DNA from: Dioszegia crocea
Lineage: Eukaryota; Basidiomycota; Tremellomycetes; Tremellales; Bulleribasidiaceae
Direction of reading: 5' to 3'
NCBI GenBank assembly: GCA_001600615.1
Contig: BCKK01000003.1
Coordinates: 694,500-758,499 of the forward strand
DNA length: 64,000 nucleotides
The notes below the pieces were generated by a model. That model searched no databases and was not told the origin of the DNA. It saw only the letters and a list, made by a program, of their open reading frames with translations. This document shows positions 55,486 through 64,000 of the stretch, in pieces. Made by a program: the position numbers and the translations under genes. Each line of letters opens with the position of its first letter. Position 1 is the first letter of the stretch.

Positions 55486-58400
55486 ATGGACAATATGTCC
55501 CACACTTCGGCGCACAAACGGCGTTCACCTCCACCCCACGTCCACCGTCGAGCTGCTTCCCCTCTCCCCCCAGCAACCGTGTCTCCAGCCACAACGCCGA
55601 CCACGTCCGTCAATGGCGTCGCTTCCAGCTCGGCATATGGCCGCTCTGTCCAGTCCGGTCTAGGAAAAGGGTATCCCTCCCCTGCATCCGAATCACCGGC
55701 ACCGGCATTCCTCTCGCTGGACGACCCGGAAATTGATGGTATGACTATGGGCAGTAACGCTCCCAAACCCGCTCAGCAAAGTAACGGATCTGGCGGTGGG
55801 TATGCTTACTCGACCACACTACGTCGACAGGCCTCTTCGGACCATTTCCAGATATTAGGAAGATCGGCTAGTCCTCACGCTTCATCTTCGGCCTCAGCAT
55901 TGTCCCCCTTTAGGAGAAGAGCGGATGGTTCAGCAGACTACCAGAGCGATAACCCATACGCGTACAATGGCTCGCCTAGGATAGCGGAGAGTACCGCTGA
56001 GCTGGGCATGGTGGATAGGGCAATGAGAGCCGGTCGGCGGCTGGTCGGTGCAACGGATGATTATAATGCGATAGATCTGGGGGAGGATGCTGCAAGAGCA
56101 GACGGGCAGCGGAGAATGGCCGAGACTCCCAGTGCTATATACGCTCATAAGAGCGTTGAGGTGAGCCACATGTCGGGCTTCAAACTCCCTGATATGTCTA
56201 TGGGTGCAGGCCAACATGCTGATGTCTGCAGGAAACCATCTCAGCTTTCTCCTCGCATCCAACAGCAGGTCTCTCCAATCCTCAACTTCCTAGCCTTCTC
56301 GCTAGATACGGCCCAAACGAATTCCAACTTCCCCCTTCAGAACCCTTGGCGTGGAAATTTGCAAAGCAAGTCTACGAGAATCCATTGATCCTGCTGCTCC
56401 TAGGCAGCAGTGTAGTTTCTGCCTTACTGGGGAGCTATGATGACGCCATTTGCGTGGTCATCGCTGTCGCCATTGTCTTGACGGGTGAGTGTCGCTGCGG
56501 TCGCGAAGGGGATCTGGGATCGTATCACGGGCTTAGCTTCGCGGCCGGATGTACAGAAGCTGCGCGGATTGTCCGAGCATCTCGCAAAGTTGAGCTGATG
56601 AGACAGTTGCGTTCGTGCAAGAGCAGAGATCGGAAAAATCACTTGAAGCGTTAAACAAGGTAGGTTTTTCCCGACGCTATGCTTAGTCCAAAATGTGAAC
56701 TGACCGAACAGCTTGTTCCACATTACTGCAATCTTGTCCGGTAAGTCGCCCTGCTATGCGTCGAGTCGGATAGTCACTTATTGTATAGCAATTCCCAAAC
56801 TCTCTCGCCGTTAGCCAACACGCTTCTTCCCGGTGACCTGATCACTTTTTCAGTAGGAGACCGGGTCCCAGCGGATGTCCGGCTCATCTCGGCCATCGGA
56901 CTTGAGATCGACGAATCCGCGTTGACTGGCGAAACCAGGCCATCCAAAAAGAAGGTGGAGGAATGCATTAGCGGTGTCGGGGAGGATACGCATGGTGAAG
57001 GAGGAGGAAAGGGGCTTGGGGAGAGGAAATGTATCGGCTTTATGGGGACTTTGGTGCGGAGCGGTGAGTCCTGGTTGATCAACGCTGATAAAGTCAGGTC
57101 ATGGGAGTGGGATCGTCGTCGCTACCGGCAAGGACACGGAGTTTGGAGTGATCTTCTCCATGATGCAGGATGTACGTCGAACTGTCCAGTGCGGCACAAC
57201 AGTAAACTGATCCTGTAGGTTGAGGAAAAACGGACGCCCTTGCAAATAGCCATGGACGACTTGGCCAAACGCTTATCAATTTTCTCTTTCGGTGTCATCG
57301 GCGTCATCATCATCATTGGTGTCTGGCAGAAGCGAGGTTGGCTGGAGATGTTCACAATAGGAGGTATGTTGAGCGGCTTTTCTGATAATGCGGCATCAGC
57401 TAAGCGCTTCAGTATCTCTAGCTGTCGCAGCCATACCGGAGGGTCTGCCGATCGTCACCACCGTTACTCTCGCTCTTGGAGTCTTGCGAATGTCAAAACG
57501 GAAAGCTATTGTAAAGAAGCTGCACAGTGTCGAAGCCCTCGGCAGTGTCAGTGTGATCTGCTCAGACAAGACTGGTGAGTTCAGACACCAGCCACAAGCT
57601 AATAGAGCAGGGACCCTTACAACAAACGAAATGACTGTCACACATCTCTACGCAGTGGACGATCTTATGGATCTCACTCCCCACCTCAACAAAGACCCCT
57701 TCGCCCCTCGCCATCCTGACCATCCCGCTTTTTCTCCCTCCCCAGCCATGCTCAAAACAGCCACCATCGGTAGTGTTTGCAACAACGCCTTCCGAAACGA
57801 GTCTGGGCTAAATGTCGGCCAAGCCACAGAAGTCGCCTTACTCAACGTCCTTCCCCTTCTTCAGCGGGAGGATGAGCGGAAAAACTTTACTCGTAAATCC
57901 GAATACCCCTTCAGCTCCGAGAACAAATTCATGGCTGTGACCGGCTCAATGAATGGAGGAGCGGACATGGTGTACATGAAGGGAGCGCCCGAAGCTGTCC
58001 TGGCGAAATGTCGGTACTACTACGTGACGGATAGCTCCACCCCTTCTCTGGATCCCACGACCCAGAAGATGATCCTCGAGCGGACCAAGGAGGTGGCGAA
58101 GAGGGGATTGCGAGTGATTGCCATGGCGTATGGCTTTCCCTCCGCGCCCAATGGCAGACCGGCTGCTTCGGACTCGGGGGTGGAAGACCCTGGGAATGAC
58201 CTGATCTTTGTGGGCTTCGAGGCGATGATGGATCCCCCAAGAAAGGGAGTAGCAGGGTCCATCTCCGCCTTACATGGAGCAGGAGTCCAGGTGGTCATGA
58301 TCACTGGGGATGCGGAGGCAACAGCCTTGGCTATAGCTCGCGAGCTCGGGCTCAAGGTTAATCCATCCACAACCACCTCATCCCAATCACCCATGTCAAG

Positions 58401-59397
58401 CTGTATGCTCGGCACGCAAATCGACAAATTGTCGGAACGGGAACTCATCGAACGCGTCCCCAACATCACTGTCTTTGCGCGAACGACTCCCCGTCACAAA
58501 ATGGCCATTGTAAAGGCGTGGCAGATGCGCGGAGCGGTAGTAGCCATGACTGGTGATGGAGTCAACGATGCTCCCGCTCTAAAGATGGCCGATATCGGTA
58601 TCTCGATGGGGAAATCCGGGACCGACGTTGCCAAAGAAGCAGCCGATGTCATTCTTGTCGACGATGACTTCAGCTCCATTCTCCCGGCTGTCGAGGAGGG
58701 CAAATCGATCTTTTACAACATCCAAAACTTCCTATCCTTTCAGTTGTCAACGGCAGTCGCGGCCTTATCCCTCATCACCATCAGTACCTTCCTCGAGCTC
58801 GCGAATCCCCTCAACGCAATGCAAATCCTCTTTATCAACATTTTGATGGATGGTCCTCCCGCCCAGGCGTTAGGGGTAGATCCGGTAGATAGGGAGATCA
58901 TGAAGCGACCGCCAAGAAAGAAGAATGAGCAGATCTTGAGCAGCCGCTTGATGCTCCGCATTGGGTTCTCCGCGGCCATGATTGTGCTGGGTACGCTTTT
59001 CGTGTATGTCTATGAGATGGGTGATGGGATAACGAGAAGGGACCAGACAATGGTGAGTTTGCTTCTCGAGGATACGTCAGGCTGACGGCTGCAGACCTTC
59101 ACCTGCTTTGTCTTCCTCGACCTGGTATCTGCCCTGCAAAATCGAGGTCTCACCTGTCCCATGTTCCGCAATCGCATGCTATCCCTCACCGTCGGAGTAT
59201 CCTTCCTTGCACAACTCGCCCTCGTCTACCTACCCATACTGCAACATGTCTTCCAGACCGAGGCGCTCAGCTTGCGGGATCTGCTCACCCTCCTTGGGCT
59301 CGCAGGGACGAGTATGGTCGCACACGAGGGCCGGAGATGGTGGGAGAGAAAGGTTGGAGCGGAGGAGGTCTGGGTTCGGGGCGCTGGGGTCGTATGA
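55486..59397 (+). CDS. PMR1: Golgi Ca2+/Mn2+ P-type ATPase (SPCA/PMR1)
   Basis: P2A-type ion pump that loads the Golgi with Ca2+ and Mn2+. The ATG at 55486 gives an unusually long Ser/Pro/Ala-rich N-terminal extension (about 225 residues) before the cation-ATPase N domain (GLSNPQLPSLLARYGPNEFQLPP). Then come the first membrane pair (YENPLILLLLGSSVVSALLG), actuator motif SALTGETRP (TGE), the M4 motif AAIPEGLPIV, phosphorylation motif CSDKTGTLTTNEM rebuilt across an intron (about 57572-57607), KGAPEAVL, hinge VAMTGDGVNDAPALK, and M6 NILMDGPPAQALGVDP. It ends VWVRGAGVV at the TGA at 59395-59397. No EF-hand is visible in the extension. Around eight introns were removed, all before 57610 except one near 59051-59094. 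SPCA-type is assigned from the motif set and length. Confidence 0.93.
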
Positions 59398-59713
59398 GAG
59401 AGCATCTGTCATCTGGAGCCACCGGTGGAGATCACACGAAAGTCAGTTCGCGGAGATGTTGGGCAGCCGGGAATGCATCTTGCGGTGGATCTCAGGCGTG
59501 ATCACTAATGAGACGTCCGTGCACTGGAGATGGCCCCAGGGCGTCGAGGATGTCAGTGCGTGTATGAATGATGTAGCGAAGCGTCCGTGCTCATGCCGCT
59601 AACAGATTCGCTTTGAGGATCAAGACGACGAGGCCTGCGTCCTTCCTTTCTAACCCTATCGATCCTTTTCCTACCTGGACCTAGCTTGATTATAGCGAAA
59701 TACCCCTATCACC
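59398..59713. other. Intergenic between PMR1 and uncharacterised gene
   Basis: 316 bp with no gene seen. The sequence ACCCCTATCACC directly precedes the next start codon. Confidence 0.4.
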
Positions 59714-61061
59714 ATGGCGCCAAAGGCATCTACTCCTCCGACCCCTAGCCCGTCTGCTGGGCACGAGCTTCCCAAGTCTCTCTGTGCCACACCTGTGGCC
59801 ACTGCCCCTGGACATCGAACCGAAGAGGCTTCTCCTCCCCTTACTCCAAGGGAAAGGAGATGCACCACAGGTAGTGGGGCCGACAGCATCGTGCCCGCTA
59901 CCCCGCCCATGGTTCCGCCCAGCGATTCCCTTGTTCGAGATACGGCGTCCGACTTCCTCACCCTTCACGCCAGAGCGAAGTTGGGTACCCACGCCTTCCG
60001 CATCCACTCTCCTGAATCTGCCCCAGATTCAAGCCTTATCTGGTCCGGAAATCCCGCATCTTCCGGCTTCTTTCCTCACAACGCGCATCTCGGCTGTTCT
60101 GCGGCGGTCTACCTGAAAACTTTAGGCCTAGCCCGGGTGGATACGCCTCGTTGGGAGAATGGCGCATACGTGCGCCACACCATGGTGGACCACATCAATG
60201 GCAAGATGAGACAGAGCTTGCTCAACATCCCGAGCCATCTTGAGGAACGGCCCGGTACGCCTGAAGACGAAAAGAGTCCCTGGATCAGTGGGACGAGGAG
60301 TCTCATGTGGGCGATATGGGAAGTGGCGAGGCGGCTTGCATGGGCTGAGAGCGTGGTGGGGTTCGCGGTGATCTGTTGCCAAGAGGAGCCAGCAGCGGAG
60401 TGGCTCGACCTCAGCGACGTCAATGTCAACGCAATGAGCGATTTGGAGCAGTGGCGGAGGGCGGACGAAATGAAGAGGAGGGGATACATCGCCAAGGAAG
60501 TGCTCGTCAATCCGCTGAAACCAATCGCGAACGCTATTGGCGCAGCAAGGGCAGGGGAGATGTCGGTCAGTATGAAAGAAGCATATGAGAGTGCTCTGCG
60601 GTCGGCACGAGTGAGCGAGGAGGTGTTATGGTATGGAAGGGTTTTTGCAGAGAGCGTGGAGCGAAATGTTGAGTTTAGCGCGGAGGTGAGTCGGGAGCGT
60701 CAGCGGCACAACCTGCAAGATCGTAAGCTGACACTGGCAGAATTTGCCTATCGAGCTCCCACCGCAATTCTATGTGCATCGTACTAGCAGCCCAGATCGC
60801 CATCGACTTGTCAGTCCTGTCAGTCTTCCCCGTACAGGTCCAAATCGAGGAATCAACGTGGCGCTCGACGGCTGGCTGTCTCACCTGGTCTGGGATCCAA
60901 GGTGTGACGAGTACGAGCGGGCGGTGCAGAAAGTCGTCGAGAGGAGAAGGCAGCTGTGTCTCGCGCGTGGGGTTGCGAGCGAGGACTGTGTGAGTAGATC
61001 CAGGGGAAAACTCGAGATGTAGAATTTTGCTGAAATTCTTCAGCCCATCACGGCAATGTAA
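59714..61061 (+). CDS. Uncharacterised protein
   Basis: I do not recognise this protein. The ATG at 59714 opens a Pro/Ser/Thr-rich N-terminus (about 70 residues), then a likely folded helical region with FLTLHARAKLGTHAFRIHSPES, GFFPHNAHLGCSAAVYLKTLG, SLMWAIWEVARRLAWAESVVGFAVICCQE, and WLDLSDVNVNAMSDLEQW. An intron (about 60687-60741) joins to NLPIELPPQFYVHRTSS and a C-terminal helix (YERAVQKVVERRRQLCLARG). A second strong donor (GTGAGTAGAT, about 60990) and an acceptor at 61043 would finish the protein EDCPITAM with TAA at 61059-61061; unspliced it would end at 61022. No catalytic motif or membrane segment is evident. It lies between PMR1 and a histone deacetylase with no functional hint. Confidence 0.7.
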
Positions 61062-61350
61062 ATGAGCAATCACGACAGGTAATGGCAGCGGTGATAAAGA
61101 GCAAAGCCGGATTGCAAACACCACCGCGATTAGTGCGCCGATCCAGTGGATCAATCCTGTGGAGAGATAGAGAGAGAGAGGGAAACCTATACAATCCAGT
61201 ATGAATGTGTAATGTGTCGATACAACACCCGCGGTGTGCCAAACAGAAGAGGGTTTAATTCATGCCTCATCATACATCCATGCCTCGAATGCGATTCATC
61301 ACCAGCATCCACTGTAAACGGTCTACTCGAAGTAGAATACTATAGCTGGT

Positions 61351-62734
61351 ATGGCGGTAGCATATATTTGGTCGCCAGCCCTGCAGCAGTCCGCCGATCT
61401 GCTGCCCTCGAACATCGGCCGTTCGTCGTTCGTGCACGCATTGTCCAATGCCCTTGGTCTCCTCGACGATACTCATGAGACAAGCTCCGGCAGAGCGTAC
61501 ATCGTGCCTCCCGACCCTAGTCTCGCCACTGCCGACCAGCTCAGGCGGTATCACACGCCGGCTTATGTGGGTGCGGCCCCAGTCCGCTCTAAAGTCAATT
61601 GTGCTGATGGCCAGAATCTCTACTTAGCAGTGGCGATACAAGCGGCACTGATACCGATTCTGACGCCGATTCGGACTGTAGTCGTTCAAACAAGCGACCG
61701 CGGACAGAAAGACACGGCTTCGAACATGTAGGTCTTTGCGATATTTCGCTAATAGGCAGGACTGCCCTTCATTTGACCTTCTGCCAACCTATGCCTTGCA
61801 GGTGGCATCCGGAACGCTAACCGCGTGCCGCCTACTCGCTCGAGCGCAAGCTGAGATAGTGATCAATTGGGACGGCGGCCGGCATCATGCTCTTCGCAAC
61901 CGCGCGAGTGGCTTCTGTTATGTGGCAGACATCGTCCTCGGCATGATGTTGCTGGGCAAAGAAGGAAAGAGCCAGGGTGGCAAGAAGCCCAGAGTGATGT
62001 ACCTCGACCTCGACATACACTATGGGGACGGCGTCGCTCTCGCCTTCCACTCACCCACGTCATACTCAACTGCCAAAAGCAAACCTGCTCATTTTTTGAC
62101 CCTCTCCGTACACCACTCTGCTCCTGGCTTTTTCCCGCCGCCATCGCCCTTGGCCCTTCTGCCAGCTGCAGACACGACGAGTCCCTTCACGTTGTCTATT
62201 CCGCTCAACGCGTATCCCTCACGCTCAGCGTATGCGGCCATCTTCCCCTCCATTGAGGGTGTCTATCAATCATACAAGCCGGATTATGTCGTTCTTCAGT
62301 TGGGTGCAGATGGACTCCCCGCGGATCCAATAGGCCAATTCGGGAATTGGTCGTCAAATGGCGAAGGCGGTATGCTGTGGGTTGCGAAGAAAGTCAAGGA
62401 GTGGGGTGTGCCAATGTTGGTGCTAGGTGGGGGAGGATATGACAACGCGAATACCGCTAGAGCCTGGGCAGGTGTTACGGCCGTGATGGTGAGTGAAGCC
62501 AAGGCGATCGCTCATTTTAGCTTGAAAAGGAAGTGCCAGTAGATGTACCCCATCATGAGTTCTTCCCTGGTTATGGGCCGGACTTTTGCATGGAGGTCTG
62601 CCAAGGTGAGAAACCATGAGACACAGCTGACCAAAGGCAGTGTGAAAGATGAGAACACACCGCAACGATTGCAGGAGATTAATGAGCGGTACAAAATTAT
62701 TGCATCGCGAATAAGCAGCATAGTCCAAGCATGA
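61351..62734 (+). CDS. Class I histone deacetylase (HDAC8/HOS1-like)
   Basis: Zinc-dependent deacetylase. Starts MAVAYIWSPALQQSADLLPSN, the usual N-terminus of compact class I enzymes. Catalytic features: INWDGGRHHALRNRASGFCYV with the paired His (about 61862-61925), zinc ligands in DLDIHYGDG (about 62008-62034), the third ligand in LQLGADGLPADP (about 62295), and the GGGGYDNANTARAW loop with the catalytic Tyr. Three or four introns were removed; two early ones fuse HTPAYVE to FEHDCPSFDLLPTYA. An insertion absent from human HDAC8 lies between them: an Asp/Ser/Thr-rich stretch (GTDTDSDADSDC) followed by KRPRTER, possibly a phosphorylatable region plus NLS. The last exon gives RLQEINERYKIIASRISSIVQA, stop TGA 62732-62734, which directly abuts the stop of the convergent SDR gene. 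Confidence 0.9.
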
Positions 62735-63975
62735 TTATTCGTGCTTTTGCACCTGCGCCTCGCACCAGTCCCACATCCGTACCACATTCGCTTCCACCAA
62801 TACGTCCGGTCTCGGACGGCCAACCCTCTGGAACGGGACAATGTACTCCCCAGCCATCGACCTCGCTTGCTCGGTGGACATGGACGCGAGCCACAACTGA
62901 TTCCCTGCACCAACATCCGGAGGGCGTACAACGAGATGCTGAGGCGTCAGATGGGCCAAACAAGGACTTACTGCTATGAACGACATGTACTTCCTGACAA
63001 AAGCGGCCCCACTGAGGTGACCAGCGAGATTAGTGGCAACCATTCCTGAAGTCAGCAGATGCTAGACCGCAAACTCACCTGGATGCATCGAGAAGCACAG
63101 CAGCTCGCCTTCCGCCTTCCGCCTAGAGGTCAATCTTGCGCCGGGTCCATAGACTGCATGGAGATACCGCGACAGAGCTATGTCACCCCACTTGGCTTGC
63201 CCATATTCTGGCCACTTGCTGAGCTCCCTACCGGGAGTAGTTACGCTTTGATAGTCCACGCCCCCGCGTGGCGCAGACGCATGTCCTGCCGAGGAGAGCG
63301 TCAGAATGCGAGCAGGATCAGAGGGATTCGAGCGTGAAGTTGAAAGTAGGGTAGGGAGGAGATGCTGAAGAAGCGCTTGATGCCCTAAAACATTCACTCC
63401 AAACTGAAGAGTATACTTCTGCGCGGTGTATTGGCCTTCGGCACTGAAATCAGCGCCGCCTGGTAAAGGACTTACGTGGCCATGATTCCAGCATTGCACA
63501 TTAAAATGTTGAGCACCTTTTCTTTTCTACAGTCAGCAAATGCTTCCTCTTCGGCATACTTCATGAACTCCTCCGCGGCTTGTCGCACACTCTTCAGGTC
63601 CGACAAATCCATCTGCAGGAAGACCAGCTCCCCAGTGGCTTTCGCCGACCTGCTATTACTCCAATGTGACTTTATCGACGAAATTGCTTCTTGAGCCTTG
63701 GTTGGATTTCGGCAAGCGAGGTAGACCTTTGCCCCTGCTCCGTACAGCGCTCGAGCTGATGCAAGTCCCGTGCCACTGTTGGCCCCTGTTATGAGTATAA
63801 CCTAATCAGCCCTGAACGTGTCCCAACACACCTTGCCTGATTGATCCGTCATATCGTTCACCGAAAATCTGGGCTGGACCCAGAATATCAAGGGTAACCC
63901 GGAGCGCAGACAAAGGTCCCAGCAAAAGGCGACATGCTGGCAGAAGCTGCTCCACGCGGTGTTGACGTTGACCAT
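62735..63975 (-). CDS. Short-chain dehydrogenase/reductase (retinol-dehydrogenase-like)
   Basis: NAD(P)-dependent SDR. The ATG at 63975 gives a hydrophobic, possibly membrane-associated N-terminus (FCWDLCLRSGLPLIFWVQPRF), then VNDMTDQSGK and, after an intron, the cofactor loop VILITGANSGTGLASA (TGxxxGxG). Further motifs: CNAG (LNILMCNAGIMAT), the catalytic Ser in ILTLSSAGH, and the YxxxK pair in WPEYGQAKWGDIALSRYL (about 63225-63175), then the PG motif MHPGMVATNL across an intron. The C-terminus has GEYIVPFQRVGRP and ends QVQKHE with the stop at 62735-62737. Five or so introns were removed. Fungal members of this group use lipid, retinoid-like or aromatic carbonyl substrates; the actual substrate is unknown. 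Confidence 0.87.
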
Positions 63976-64000
63976 AACGTGCTCTAGGGACGAATCGTAG

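Noticed and set aside
55110..55515. Minus-strand frames upstream of PMR1
   Set aside because: No splice support, no recognisable motif, and they overlap the likely PMR1 promoter and leader.

Overview
This window is nuclear DNA from a fungus, most likely a basidiomycete yeast of the Tremellomycetes type. The reasons are dense genes on both strands, many very short spliceosomal introns, short intergenic gaps, and a white-collar-1 type blue-light receptor (BWC1) that carries the LOV cysteine motif but has no GATA zinc finger, as is typical of basidiomycetes. I see no ribosomal RNA, tRNA, CRISPR array, transposase or viral gene. About 33 protein genes fill the 64 kb; one is cut by the left edge. 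Gene boundaries below were built by joining exons by hand using splice signals and reading-frame phase, so the outer ends are more certain than every internal junction.

Layout. 1-9.2 kb: a truncated acidic nuclear-looking protein, a RAD5/HLTF-type SNF2 ATPase with HIRAN and RING domains, a family X DNA polymerase, and homoserine O-acetyltransferase. 9.2-17 kb: a promethin-like membrane protein, the ER-fusion GTPase SEY1, NAD formate dehydrogenase and a SUN-domain (SLP1-like) protein. 17-28 kb: a Golgi pH regulator family protein, DNA polymerase kappa, an SH3 protein, an unidentified gene, a peroxisomal-type carrier, QCR2, a GRF zinc-finger protein and lipoyl synthase. 28-40 kb: a 74-residue orphan, thymidylate kinase, RAD7, mitochondrial HSP70, MSH4 and NAD(P)H-hydrate dehydratase. 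39.6-50.5 kb: an RS-domain/HUB1 fusion, a mitochondrial AAA-type ATPase, BWC1 and a GFD2-like degenerate exonuclease. 51-64 kb: a disordered nuclear protein with a PCNA-box-like motif, COX4, PMR1 Ca2+/Mn2+ ATPase, an unidentified protein, a class I histone deacetylase and a short-chain dehydrogenase.

Functional themes. Genome maintenance is strongly represented (RAD5-like, Pol X, Pol kappa, RAD7, MSH4, dTMP kinase). Mitochondrial function is the second theme (QCR2, COX4, HSP70, lipoyl synthase, AAA ATPase). Nothing suggests an operon or a secondary-metabolite cluster.

The most unusual observations are: (1) the ubiquitin-like splicing modifier HUB1 encoded as the C-terminus of an RS-rich protein, with an in-frame ATG hidden in the fusion intron that could release a free HUB1; (2) introns in which the branch adenosine sits almost always 5-7 nt before the 3' splice site; (3) convergent gene pairs whose stop codons touch or nearly touch, including one pair that appears to have been pushed apart by a ~158-bp hairpin-rich insertion that duplicated the shared gene end; and (4) an array of four ATCTCAAA boxes spaced about 21 bp apart in one promoter.
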